Source of the DNA: Rhipicephalus microplus
Lineage: Eukaryota > Arthropoda > Arachnida > Ixodida > Ixodidae
Assembly (NCBI RefSeq): GCF_043290135.1
Contig: NW_027464588.1
Span: 5,075,501 to 5,139,500, forward strand
DNA: 64,000 bases
Direction of reading: 5' to 3'
The notes under the pieces were generated by a model. It was given only the letters and a program-made list of their open reading frames with translations, was not told the DNA's origin and made no database searches. This document shows, in pieces, positions 33,051 to 43,486 of the stretch; positions within the stretch are counted from its first letter, which is position 1; the number at the start of each line of letters is the position of its first letter. The translations under genes and the position numbers were made by a program.

Positions 33051-33828
33051 AAGAAAAAAGTAAAAAAAATGTGAAACGAGGACAGCATATTACGCGCACA
33101 TTTCGACAGTCTAAGTTGCTAAAGAATGGGACTGACATAAAGAAAAAAATTGGCAGATCCCACGTGCAGTGAGAATCGATGATAAGCGAAGCATGAATGA
33201 GAAATGTGATGTGTCATGTTTCTGCGGCAGCACAACAGCAAATCCCAATAATATACTGTTAGCAAAGCTCTTTAAGGATCGCCGCCACGGCGTCTTGCCA
33301 TGACGACTACGCATTTTCGTATGCTAGCGGGAGCTTGTTGCGCCGCAATCTCCACCAAACCGGAAGCTATCTTTGCGCCGTGTGACGGGTAGTCTGACTC
33401 GGGTAGTTTGACTCGTAGAACTTGCCTGGTTGTAGAAACGTTGACTGTAGCATAATCACGAGGGGCATGCACTTACATCAAGTTCCCCAGCCTAGTGCAC
33501 TTTTTTAACAATACACGTACATTGGTTCGCGCAAAGGTCTGTCAAAAATCACTACGTTGCCAAAACAGGCAAATCCTAATAGATTCTGAAAGTTGAGTGG
33601 CTGGACTAACTACTAGAAAGCGGGGGGTGCATGAGAAACAAATTTCACATGCCGAAATCGATGACCCAAAAGTGTCGATCACTAGTGATCGATTTGAATA
33701 GGTGTGGTAACGAAACAGTTGAGTAATATTCATACAAACCTAGCTAGGCCACACTTTTTTATGTGTTAAAACTCTAAAAAGCATTCTTTATATTAGCTCA
33801 GAATACAGAATACTTCTTATGGTTAAAT
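33051..33828. other. Intron sequence, no gene seen
   Basis: No domain-bearing frame and no repeat beyond those listed at its borders. Confidence 0.4.
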
Positions 33829-33905
33829 ACAGTCGAACCCCTTTATAGGAGACACTCGTACAAGAGACAAATGGGTATGAGAGACACCAGTGTGCCTTCA
33901 GTTGA
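33829..33905 (+). repeat. Partial copy of the MITE at 17706
   Basis: Starts cagtcgaacccctttata, followed by gagacac and aagagacaaa units in the same order as at 17706-17775. It then runs into unrelated sequence. Confidence 0.55.
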
Positions 33906-34209
33906 AACCTGCCTTCGACGTCAATGGGCACGTTTAATTCTCATCGTTCGTGAGGGTTTTGAAGTTTTAAGGTGAATAACTTTAGTAACCTTGCTCCAAC
34001 TTCTGTATTTCTTGTTGTGTTGATCTCTGTATTCGGCACAACACAGAGACCAGTGCTGCAGAATGCAGGCAGAACAAGGAACATTGCAGAACCCTTTTAA
34101 ATCCAGAGTGATGTTGATAGCAGAGGTGTTCAAGTTATTTACTGATGACTCTTTGTACTATATCTAGATGTTCAGCAGTACTCTTATCTCTTTGGCTTTT
34201 CTCTCGCAG

Positions 34210-34320
34210 GATCGACAGTCCGAACAGCCTCTTTCAGACTTGCTGCTTTCGTTCATGAAACACGAGCGAAGCATTCTGCAGGCTTCCTTGGACGAGGGTG
34301 CCGTCCTTCCCAATAGCTGA
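34210..34320 (+). CDS. Host gene terminal exon (36 codons and stop)
   Basis: A strong acceptor (atctctttggcttttctctcgcag) ends at 34209. The exon starts in phase 0, as the exon at 20454-20561 requires. It reads DRQSEQPLSDLLLSFMKHER and then a short tail ending LPNS before TGA at 34318-34320. A helical, Leu-rich stretch (LSDLLLSFMKHERSILQASL) is visible. I do not know the family. No AATAAA occurs between the stop and the gypsy B insertion at 34652. The first good one I see downstream is at about 49714, beyond gypsy B. Confidence 0.6.
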   Translation, partial: DRQSEQPLSDLLLSFMKHERSILQASLDEGAVLPNS

Positions 34321-34651
34321 GCAAAACAACTGACGAGTCTGACGGCAGTCTCTGTGTCTTCACTTTTGACAAGCGACACTGTTTTTTTGACAACTGTCTC
34401 AAATAGTGCGAACCACTTTACTTTGACCAGCCAACAAAAGGCAGCAGGAGAGGGCCTGCACCAACTCTAGCAGTGTGAAAACCTATTAACCTGTTCTTTC
34501 AGTTGGCAGTAGTTGTCAGTTTTAGTGCTCAGCGTTTTTTTCTTTATACAAGAGCTGCTGCATGCATGTAGGCTCGTACTTATGACCATGCAGTAAATTA
34601 TTGTACCAAAATTTTTTATTGAGGATAAACGGGCTGGTACAATATATATAT
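34321..34651 (+). other. Probable 3' UTR or flank of the host gene
   Basis: No ORF or repeat recognised. The sequence becomes an AT run (aatatatatat) right before gypsy B and supplies its ATAT target site (34648-34651). Confidence 0.4.
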
Positions 34652-34835
34652 TGTTGCGCCCATGCACGAAGACAAAGAAGCGTATACAGTGAACGCACTT
34701 GTCACTTGTCGCCGAGAGCGAGAAAGGAAGAAGAGGATCAGGAGGATCTTTAACCAGTCGGTCGCTTCTGAGCTGCCCCTCACGGCCTCATAAACGGCTC
34801 CCTTCAACGTCTACCAGTCTGTTTAAAACGTAACA
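34652..34835 (+). repeat. Gypsy B 5' LTR
   Basis: Starts TGTTGCGCCCATGCACG and ends AAAACGTAACA. It contains about 20 bp (cacttgtcacttgtcgccgag) that are absent from the 3' LTR. Confidence 0.92.
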
Positions 34836-34868
34836 GAGTGGTGGAGAAGCTGGGTAAGCGCTTCAACT

Positions 34869-35534
34869 ATGGAACGATCACTGCCACAGCTTCGACGAAG
34901 CCGTCGACTTGCCGGTCTCCCACCATCTGCCGTGAGTGAGTTCGACATGCCCGAAGAAGCAGGCATTTCCAGGACGGCACCGTCTGGCCCGCTTCCGTAT
35001 TACCGAGTTCCACCGCCCTTCGGAGGAAAAGCCAAAGAAGATGTCGACGCCTGGCTCACCAAGTACAAACGTGTGGGCAAGTCCAACGGTTGGGATGCAG
35101 CCGCTATGCTAGCACACGTAGTGTTCTCCCTGACCAACACCGCACTGTTATGGTACATGAACCACGAGGACGCACTCACGACGTGGGATCTTTTTGTTGA
35201 AGAGCTCAGGGCGTGTTTCGGCGACTCGGTTGCTAGAAAGAAGCGGGCTGAGCAAACACTGTCGCAACGAGCACAGCTATCAGGTGAGACATGCACCACT
35301 TACATAGAAGTGTTAAGGCTGTGCTAGGTGATCTGTGCTACCATGTCGGAAGAGGACAAAGTTGGGCATCTGCTCAAAGAGATTGCTGAGGACATGTATA
35401 ATTTTCTAATTGGAAAAAAAAGCCTCGGTTCTGTGTCTGACGTCATTCAGCATTGCCGAACATTTGAAACGCTCAAGATGCGTCGAATTGCGCCCAAGTT
35501 TGGTTGGCTGGCTAACATTACAACTGTTGCCAGT
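34869..35534 (+). pseudogene. Gypsy B gag, N-terminal part
   Basis: Starts at ATG 34869 (MERSLPQLRRSRRLAGLPPS). It includes PLPYYRVPPPFGGKAKEDVDAW and TNTALLWYMNHEDALTTWD of the capsid-like domain. An in-frame TAG at 35325-35327 stands where gypsy A has a Lys codon. Reading continues through SEEDKVGHLLKEIAED and SDVIQHCRTFETLKMRRIAP until gypsy C interrupts it at 35534. The second half resumes at 40739. The start is supported by its position 34 bp after the LTR and by the conserved RRSRRLAGLPP. Confidence 0.88.
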
Positions 35535-36656
35535 TGTCACAAAACGAGCGCTCAAAAAGGGCGCGCCACCAAATTCTCGCGCGAAATGCCGGAGTGACGC
35601 CGTGAGGTCAACGATAAAAAAAACAAACATCCAAAGACTCCCCGGGCGCGCGACTCTCTCCCTCGGAAGCGTAGGTTCGCCGACCAAACCTCCTCGCATC
35701 GGTGGCCGAGCAAGCCCTGGAATTTTCTCGATGGAAAGGGGCGTGGTGATGCCGGGTTGAGTCATCCGTCGCGGGCGGCCCCCGTATCGTCTCGCCCTTT
35801 CCCCCAGCCTTCGCTGCGTATCGCGCCGACGAAATGATGAGAACTTTTTGGAATCTCGTGCGGACGGTATTTAATCGAGCAGCCGAGATGGGAGATCAGG
35901 AGAAGACGGAAGTTAGCGCCACAGCGCGTAGGGTATTCCGCCGTGTAGTCGGCGAAGGTTTTGTCCGTAGTGACAAAGCAGGAGAAGAAGAGGATTTCCA
36001 CCTGAGGGGTGACTACTCGAGCTACAGGCAAGAGTGTGTGTCTACCGCTATCGAGTGAAGACGCGTGGCAACAGCTGCGAGTGTGAAGCCGACGTGTTTC
36101 CGGCGAAGAAGTTTGAAGCTTGGAGAGCGGCCAAGTGAAGACGCGAGGTTTCCTGGAAGAGAAACTTCGGGGGCAGTGGAACGACAACAACGCTGGACTT
36201 TGAGTGAGTGATTCTCGGAAGAGTATCATCCAGACTTTTGTTCCAAGAACTTTGGACTGAATATGTTTTCTATCTCTTTAGTCTTTAAGTGTCTTGGTTG
36301 TTCAATTCATGCGACTACATTGTAGTGCGTATTGTTGTCTGTGTCCGTTCTTTCGAGTGTGGCTGATTGTACTGTGTAGTACGTTGTTTGATTGGTGAGA
36401 TATTGTATGCAACTATTGTAGAGTGTGCATACTTCTGTATTGTTTTTTGATCTGCCATTATTGAGGATATAATTTTGTTTTGTTTATCAGCTCTCGGATC
36501 TGACTTGTTCTTTGGGCCACAGCCGGCGTCCGCTGGCGCGCCAAAAAGGACCACTTCTAAATTGTCCAAGCTTTCGTGGTGCGGTTCGGGGCGCCGATAC
36601 TTCGGGGCTTGGAATTAGCCCGGCGATCGCCTCCTGAATTAATGGGACCTGTGACA
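35535..36656 (+). repeat. Gypsy C 5' LTR (1122 bp)
   Basis: Starts TGTCACAAAACGAGCG and ends GGGACCTGTGACA. It contains an open stretch (MMRTFWNLVRTVFNRAAEMG, 35834-36058) that is shared by the 3' LTR but has no known domain. A possible promoter element (ggtatttaatcga) precedes it. I cannot place the transcription start. Confidence 0.92.
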
Positions 36657-36859
36657 ATTAATCTGGCGTCCGCGACGAGGACTTTTTGGTGCACAGTGTG
36701 TCCAAAGTAGTGAGAAAGAGCCTCGAGTTGTTGATACTGCTATCGGAACGATTTTGTGTGTTTTTCAGTGTTCTTATTAACGAGTGCAGGAGAGTGTTCT
36801 GATAGACTGATTTAGGCAGATATTTTTTGCACGCGGCAAGGTTTTATTTGCGAGACACA

Positions 36860-38500
36860 ATGGACCTCGAAAAGTTAGTCGCTCTTGGTGAGAAGATGGG
36901 TCTTTCTGGCGCCGAACTACGAAAGTGGGTCACCCAGAAGGAAAAAGAAGAAAAAGAGAGGGCCAAAGAAGAAAAGGCAGCTGAGCTGAAAAAGAAAGGT
37001 TGGCGGTCGAAAGAGCCAAAGCGGAAAAAGAAGCTGAGTTGGAGAGAGAAATGTTGGCAGCCGAAAGGGCGAGAGAAGAAAGAGAGGCAACGGAGCGACA
37101 GCTGAAAGAAGAAAGAGAGCAGCAATTGAAGTTGGAGCTGGAGAGAGAAAAGCTGGCCGCTGAGAGGGCGAGAGAAGAAAGAGATGCAAAGGAGCGACAG
37201 CTGAAAGAAGAAAGAGAGGAAAGGGAACAGCAGCAACTGCACGAGATGGAACTCGAGCGGCTTCGTTTGCAACAGTGAAGTGAAACTCCGGTCCAAGCTA
37301 GAGTTGAAAGCAGCGAACGGGAGGACCACGGCTTCCGCTTGAACCCAAGCAAGCTGCTCGTAGCGTTTGACGAGAGGAAGGACGACCTTGACGCGTACCT
37401 TCACAGATTTGAGACGATTGCAAGGAGCCAGAATTGGCCGGAACGTCAATGGGCAACTGCTTTGAGTACTTGCTTGAGTGGTGAAGCGCTCGGTGTGTAC
37501 GGTAGGCTGACGCCGACCGATGAAGCCAACTATGCAAAGGTGAAAGCTGCTTTGCTGAAGCGATTTAGATTTACTGTGGAAGGATTCCGGGACCAATTTC
37601 CGACAGGAAAGCCAGCTGATGGTGAGACGGCTACGCAGTACGCCGCCCGGCTTAGCCATTATTTCGACAGATTGATTGAACTTTCAGGGACAGCGCAAGA
37701 GTACGATGAGCTCAGAGAGCTCCTTATTAGAGAGCAATTTCTTACTAGTTGCCACCCAAGCCTGTCGCTGTACTTGAAAGAGAGGAAGGCTGAGTCACTT
37801 GAAGGCATGCTCGAATTGGCTCATCAATTCTTGGAAGCGCAAGGTGGAAATAATATGGCCAAGGTCAAAAAGGAGTGTCCCGAAAATTCGAAAAATTCGG
37901 CACCCGAACAAAAGAAGCGTGCACCGGAGAGTGTTCCGCGATGTTTTCTGTGTAACTGAGTGGGTCATCGCGCGAACAACTGTCATGCTAACTTTACGAG
38001 TCCCACGGTCGTAAAATGTTTCAAGTGTGGTCAGACTGGGCATAAAGCAGACGCTTTTAACGGAGTGAGTCAAACTCACCAGGTATCCTGTGTGCTGGCA
38101 GCACCGAAATCCGATGGTGATGACGTCACCGATGGATTCGTAGAATTGAAAAATGGGGAGAAATTTCCTATTGTGGGTGCTGTAATGACAAAACAGCCAA
38201 CCGGTGTTACAAAGGGAATGCCAACGCTGCCTGGAAAAGTTGCGGGCAAGAAGGTTACGGTGTTAAGAGATACCGGTAGCTCCACGGTTATTGTGCGGAG
38301 AAATATGGTACGGGAAAGTGCATTGACAGGCAAAACGAAACCGGTTTGCCTAATTGACAGTACGGTTCGGATGCTTCCCAAAGCAGAAATTGAGGTTGAA
38401 ACCCCATACATCAGCGGGAAGGTTACTGCTCTATGCATGACGACCCCCGTGTACGACCTCGTCATCGGAAACATCGACGGGGCGCGAGGGCCGAATGATC
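36860..38500 (+). pseudogene. Gypsy C gag-protease (one frameshift, two in-frame stops)
   Basis: Starts at ATG 36860 (MDLEKLVALGEKMGLS). A highly charged E/K/R coiled-coil-like region (36930-37275) carries a frameshift near 37000. The capsid-like domain follows (NPSKLLVAFDERKDDLDAYL, ERQWATALSTCLSGEAL). A TGA at 37276-37278 and a TGA at 37957-37959 lie in the same frame. The second falls inside zinc knuckle 1 (CFLC, then stop, then GHRANNC). Knuckle 2 reads CFKCGQTGHKADAF with Phe replacing its last Cys. The retropepsin follows with the active site LRDTGSSTVIV (about 38263-38295) and the C-terminal YDLVIGNIDG. Gag and protease are in one frame, as in many Ty3/gypsy elements. Confidence 0.85.
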
Positions 38501-38874
38501 CAGAACTTTTGGGAAAAGACCCTAAGATCGAGCCCTCGCCAACCCAGCGACCGCGAGATACAGTGGAGGAGCATCCCGTGACGGATCTCACTCGAGCCCA
38601 AGGTGAAGCCGCGACGCAAGAGACAGCGAATGAGAACATGATCGTATTGAATGAGTTTACATGCTGGACAGCTGGACTTACGTCGGCTCCACCTCAACTG
38701 ACCGACAATGTAGAGATGACGGAGTCGGCCAACCAGGCCAAATGTCGTGACATGAACAAGCGGGTGAATAACCGGGCAGGATCGGTTGAGCGTCATGACC
38801 CGTTAACAGTGTCGGAAGTGACAACGATGGCTGAGACGCCGCCTCAGATACCGTTGTTGGAAAGGGCTCGCTGA
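38501..38874 (+). other. Gypsy C open tail after the protease
   Basis: The protease frame stays open to 38874 with a polar, low-complexity sequence (TDNVEMTESANQAK, DPLTVSEVTTMAE). In complete relatives, RT would be expected about here. No palm motifs are present. Confidence 0.6.
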
Positions 38875-39348
38875 AAAAGAAGGAGGAAAAACAAGAAGAG
38901 ATTGAGCGAGCACCGCAAGAAAGGACACAAGCGCAGCTCGAAAGACGCAAGATAGGTGCTGAGGTCGAATCGGCATGTGCTTGGCAGTACCAAGTGCTAT
39001 ATGTTGTGTTAATGTTCTTGTTATCCTGTGTCACAAGTGTATGTCGAGCGAGTCAAAATGTTTGTTACGGTGATGTGATGTATAGTATTGTACAATGGTT
39101 GTAAAGACAGAACTTTGTACATTTGTATTGTTTGGAATATGGGATGGAGTGTTGTACTCATGTACCTGTGGCTATATTCATGTGTTGTGTGATTGAATTA
39201 CAATGTACAATTGTATTGAGTGATCTATTGTGAATGTGACGTGTCATAAGCGATGTACTATGTTACAGTCTTTTAGAGTGTGGGGACTGTTCGCGCTCGT
39301 TTGTGTGGTTTTGAATATTACGAGATAATATTCTTAAAGTGGGGGCAG
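38875..39348 (+). other. Gypsy C 3' non-coding segment
   Basis: T/G-rich sequence with repeated tgtgttg, tgtacatttgta and tattgtacaatgg units, and no open frame. It leads to the purine tract and the 3' LTR. Confidence 0.6.
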
Positions 39349-40733
39349 TGTCACAAAACGAGCGCTCAAAAAGGGCGCGCCGCCAAATTCTCGCAACGAA
39401 ACGCCGGAGTGACGCCGCGAGGTCAACGATAAAAAAAAAGAAAACAAACATCCAAAGACTCCCCGGGTGCGCGACTCTCTCCCTCGGAAGCGTAGATTCG
39501 CCGACGAAACATCCTCGCGTCGGGGGCCGAGCAAGCCCTGGAATTTTCTCGATGGAAAGGGGCGTGGTGATGCCGGGTTGAGTCATCCGTCGCGGACGGT
39601 TCCTGTATCGTCTCGCCTTTTCCCCAAGCCTTCACTGTGTATCGCGCCGACGAAATGATGAAAACTTTCTGGAATCTCACGCGGAAGGTATTTAATCAAG
39701 CAGCCGAGATGGGGGATCGGGAGAAGACGGAATTTAGCGCCACAGCGCGTAGGGTATTCCGCCGTGTAGTCGGCGAAGGTTTTGTCCGTAGTGACAAAGC
39801 AGGAGAAGAAGAGGATTTCCACCTGAGGGGTGACGACTCGAGCTACAGGCAAGAGTCTGTGTCCACCGCTATCGAGCAAAGACGCGTACAACAGCTGCGA
39901 GTGTGAAGCCGATGTGTTTCCGGCGAAGAAGTTTGAAGCTTGGAGAGCGGCCAAGTGAAGACGCGAGGTTTCCTGGAAGAGAAACTTTGGGGGCAGCGGA
40001 ACGACAACAACGCTCGACTTTGAGTGAGTGATTCTCGGAAGAGTATCATTCAGACTTTTGTTCCAAAAACTTTGGACTGAATAGGTTTTCTATCTCTTTA
40101 GTCTTTAAGTGCCTTGCCCCGCCGCGGTGGTCTAGTGGCTAAGGTACTCGGCTACTGACCCGCAGGGCGCGGGTTCGAATCCCGGCTGCGGCGGCTGCAT
40201 TTCCGATGGAGGCGGAAATGTTGTAGGCCCGTGTGCTCAGATTTGGGTGCACGTTAAAGAACCCCAGGTGGTCTAAATTTCCGGAGCCCTCCACTACGGC
40301 GTCTCTCATAATCATATAGTGGTTTTGGGACGTTAAACCCCACATATCAATCAATCAGTCTTTAAGTGCCTTGGTTGTTCAATGCATGCGACTACATTGT
40401 AGTGCGTATTGTTGTCTGTGTCCGTTGTTTCGAGTGTGGCTGATTGTACTGTGTAGTACGTTGTTTGATTGGTGAGATATTGTATGCAACTATTGTGGAG
40501 TGTGCATACTTGTGTATTGTTTTTTGATCTGCCATTATTGAGAATATAATTTTGTTTTGTTTATCAACTCTCGGCTCTGACTTCTTCTTTGGGCCACAGC
40601 CGCCGTCCGCTGGCGCGCCAAAAAAGACCACTTCTAAATTGTCCACGCTTTCGTGGTGCGGTTCGGGGGGCCGATACTTCGGGGCTTGCAATTAGCCCGG
40701 CAATCGCCTCCCGAATTAACGGGACCTGTGGCA
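39349..40733 (+). repeat. Gypsy C 3' LTR (1385 bp, contains a SINE)
   Basis: Starts TGTCACAAAACGAGCG and ends GGGACCTGTGGCA. It is collinear with the 5' LTR except for the SINE plus its target duplication (40117-40373). Confidence 0.92.
40117..40357 (+). mobile_element. Ruka-type tRNA-derived SINE in the gypsy C 3' LTR
   Basis: The tRNA-like head has an A box (tggtctagtggctaagg) and B box (gggttcgaatcccgg), followed by a body (ggaggcggaaatgttgtagg, gcacgttaaagaacccc) and a tail of (atca) units. Perfect 16-bp target duplications GTCTTTAAGTGCCTTG flank it (40101-40116 and 40358-40373). The 5' LTR has the empty site. Pol III would transcribe it from the internal boxes. It is trans-mobilised by a LINE. 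Confidence 0.93.
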
Positions 40734-40738
40734 CCAGT

Positions 40739-41392
40739 GTATACACGAATCCTGGCTTTGACCTTTTTTCTACCATTCGACAGATTGTTCGTGAGGAACT
40801 GTCCCACCGAGAAATGCTGTGTTCGACAGCTGACCATCGCAAGTTGTGTCTGCCACGTGAGGCTATAGATGTGCCTCCTTCAACCCCATGGCAACCGACG
40901 GTGAGCGCGGCAACTGTCGTGTACAGCCCAGCCCCACAGTAAAGTATGACAGCCAGATTTTTCGCGTCGCGGTATGACCGACGCTCTCAGCGCATGCCTC
41001 CAGGACACCCGACGTCTCGTTACGACGTACCCGACCAGTACATCCGTTACACAAGAACAAATCATGACGCTCGATTCAACGACGAGCGACCAACATTTCG
41101 ACCTCGGCCGGCGTGCTATTCCTGCGGTTTGCCAGGCCATATATCACGATTTTGCAACCGTCGGGTGACTGCTCGGTATCGCCAACCATCCGACTTTTCA
41201 CGACTCTTCGAACAGCCTCATGGTGTCCGGCGACCGGCCCACATACCACCTGATGACAGCTATTGGCCCAGCAACTTCCGCAACCACTCCCCGGCATCTG
41301 ACAGGAGTTCAACGCCCCCACAGCGACCTCGTGCTCATCATTCTCCTTCACCGCTGCGTCGCAAAGCGCGCTCTTCGCCACCGGAAAACTAG
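40739..41392 (+). pseudogene. Gypsy B gag, C-terminal part with intact zinc knuckle
   Basis: Continues gag after the gypsy C insertion (STIRQIVREELSHREML). An in-frame TAA occurs at 40940-40942, then an Arg-rich segment. The single zinc knuckle CYSCGLPGHISRFC is complete (about 41118-41160). The frame ends at TAG 41390-41392 (...SSPPEN). Gypsy A has the same knuckle in broken form. Confidence 0.88.
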
Positions 41393-41395
41393 CCA
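41380..41395 (+). promoter_or_regulatory. Candidate -1 frameshift region between gag and protease of gypsy B
   Basis: Gag ends GGAAAACTAG (41383-41392). The protease lies in the -1 frame, which is open across the gag stop (KLASTANGGEVAG). Gypsy A has the same layout with an even longer A-run (GAAAAACTAG). A shift on the A-run just before the stop would join gag and protease. The heptamer is not a textbook slippery site, and I did not find a clear downstream structure. Confidence 0.35.
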
Positions 41396-41800
41396 GCACG
41401 GCCAATGGGGGTGAGGTCGCTGGAAACGTGCTACTGACAGAAATACCTCGTGTGTGTTTGTTTAAAAACAAAGTGCGTGTTTTGGTGGATTATGTGCCTG
41501 TGATGGCCTTGGTGGACACAGGTGCCACGATTTCCGTGATGAGTGCTTCCTTTAAAGACGTGTTAGGGTGGAAAGTTGTTTTCACCTGGGATGAAACTTC
41601 GACGTTCTGTGGAGTGAGTGGAGAGCCATTGCGCTCTATTGGTGTGTAGTGCTGAAGTATTTTTGGGAGGCCTTATGATAACGACAGAGTTTGCGATTAT
41701 TCCTCGGTCGACACATGATGTCATTCTCGGCATGGACTTCTTGCGAGAATGTGGTTCCACTGTAGACTGTCGCGCGGGAAAGTCTTTGTGAGTGGCCAGA
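41395..41800 (+). pseudogene. Gypsy B retropepsin-type protease (frameshifted)
   Basis: Active site VPVMALVDTGATISVM (about 41485-41540) is intact. A TAG at 41647-41649 results from a small deletion relative to gypsy A. The remainder is in another frame with HDVILGMDFLRECG (about 41714-41755). The domain then runs towards the LINE insertion at 41897. Confidence 0.85.
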
Positions 41801-42235
41801 TGCCGTCAGAACTTCTGGAAACTACAGCGAATGATCAAACTACGCTGTGTGCCTGTGGCGATACGTTCATACCTGCGTTGTCTACCGTACGTGTTCTTTA
41901 TTATTTTTTATTCATCAGATACCCCGCAGCGCCCGAAGGCGTTATAGCAGGGGGGTTACATCAATAAATGACGTACATCTCCGTTCACACACACACAATA
42001 CAACTTTGTTTACACATAAATAACTGAAATACGTTTTCGTTCACATACATAGTAGAATTTTGTTCACACATCAATACATCCTCGTTCAGGTTACAACATG
42101 GCTTTACAGCAGTGAATAAAATATACCTTCGTTCTCACTATGTGCTTGCATTTCAGTTAGCCTGTTCTACTGTTTAATCGTTCTAGGAAAAAATGAATTG
42201 GCATACATGTTCGTTTTAGCTGGGTATTCCCGAAT

Positions 42236-43486
42236 TTAGCAACTATGATCAAAACGTTTTGAAGTGTATTGAGGGTTGTGTAGGTATATTTCTCTATTAA
42301 TTCCAGTTTTATCGTAGTAAATGCAGTAAAGAAATTTTAATCTCTGCTTCTGACGGCAGTCAGAAAGACACTCGCATCCTAGCTCAGCCTTCATTGCAGT
42401 GCAGCTCTCCCCCCTCCCGTACCGTCCCAAGATGAACCTGGCAGCACGATTTTGTAATTGTTCCAGAGCAGCAATGAAGGTTATCTCGGCGGGGTCCCAC
42501 ATGACGCAACCGTATTCTAAGATAGGTCTGACACAAGTAGTGTATGCCATACATTTTAAATTCACATGCGAGCATCGCAGGATTTTTTGAATGAAATTTA
42601 AGGCCTTACCAGCTTTGGCTATGAGAGTGTCAACCTGAGGCCTCCATGAACATTCAGATTATAGTATTATACCTAGGTACTTATATGTACTCTCTTGTTT
42701 CAACTGTACATTGTTCAGATGGTAGTGTGACTGAAATGGTTTCGTCTTTTTGGTAAATGAAATATGTACACACTTTGTTATATTCAAATTCATTTTCCAT
42801 TTGGTACACCAGCTATGAATGAGCGATAAGTCTTTCTGAAGTTCTAATACATCATTGTGATAAAAAATTTTTCTGTACACAACACAGTCATCGGCAAACA
42901 ACCGTATAGAAGGTGAAATCCCTGCAGAGATATCATTAACATAAATTAAAAACAATAGCGGACCCAGGACGGAGCCTTGTGGGACCCCTGAGGTTACATC
43001 GGTGTATTCGGAGCATTTTCCGTTCAGTACTACGGTTTGTGTTCTTTGGGAAAGGTAACATTCGATCCATTTAAAAACAGTCTTATCAATGTTCAGGGTG
43101 GTAAGCTTAAACAGTAAGAGTGAATGTGACACCTTGTCAAACGCTTTCCGAAAATCCAAGAACATACCGTCAACCTGTCCTACAGTATCTACGCCCGATA
43201 TTACATCATGATAAAATTCGACTAATTGTGTTGTGCAAGACAGCCCTCTGCGAAATCCATGCTGCTCATTGATTAGTACCTTATGCTTGTTTAAATGAGT
43301 TATTATATCTTTGTATAAGATATGTTCGAGGATTTTACACAGAATAGACGTAAGCAATATTGGTCTATAATTACCAACGTCTTTTTTGGACCCACCTTTA
43401 TGTATCGGTACCACGTGCGCAATTTTCCAGTCATGTGGTAAGGTACCTGTCGCTAAAGATCTTTCAAAAATTGCATAAAGATACAT
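42236..43486 (-). pseudogene. LINE ORF2, reverse transcriptase and C-terminal part
   Basis: Contains PHDWKIAHVVPIHKGG, NYRPILLTS, LDFRKAFDKVSHSLL (first Asp), GVPQGSVLGPLLFLIYVND, and the catalytic RLFADDCVVY (FADD). The thumb and C-terminal region follow (TYKYLGIIL, then an in-frame stop at 42659-42661, then PILEYGCVMWDP and LEQLQNRAARFI) in the same frame. A single stop separates the last part. Catalytic residues are intact. The upstream linker to the endonuclease is damaged. Confidence 0.88.

Larger units (their letters stand above)
35535..40733 (+). mobile_element. Gypsy C: long-LTR element with gag and protease but no pol
   Basis: LTRs of 1122 bp (35535-36656) and 1385 bp (39349-40733, enlarged by a SINE) with 5-bp target duplication CCAGT (35530-35534 and 40734-40738). 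A primer-binding-like site TGGCGTCCGCGACGAGG begins five bases after the 5' LTR, and a purine tract (aaagtgggggcag) precedes the 3' LTR. The 2.7 kb between the LTRs encodes Gag with two zinc knuckles and a retropepsin. No RT, RNase H or integrase motif occurs between the protease and the 3' LTR. LTRs differ by a few percent by eye, so it is younger than its host gypsy B. Probably mobilised by a complete relative. Confidence 0.92.

Noticed and set aside
35834..36058. LTR ORF of gypsy C as a gene
   Set aside because: Present in both LTRs with differing ends and no domain. More likely untranslated LTR sequence that happens to be open.
36844..37659. 271-codon minus-strand ORF
   Set aside because: It is antisense to gypsy C gag. 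The Ser/Leu/Phe-rich content is the complement of the E/K/R-rich coiled coil.
38076..38639. 187-codon minus-strand ORF
   Set aside because: Antisense shadow of the gypsy C protease region, with no domain.
40117..40190. Possible tRNA gene at the start of the SINE
   Set aside because: Repeated with the same body elsewhere and flanked by target duplications. It is a SINE head.
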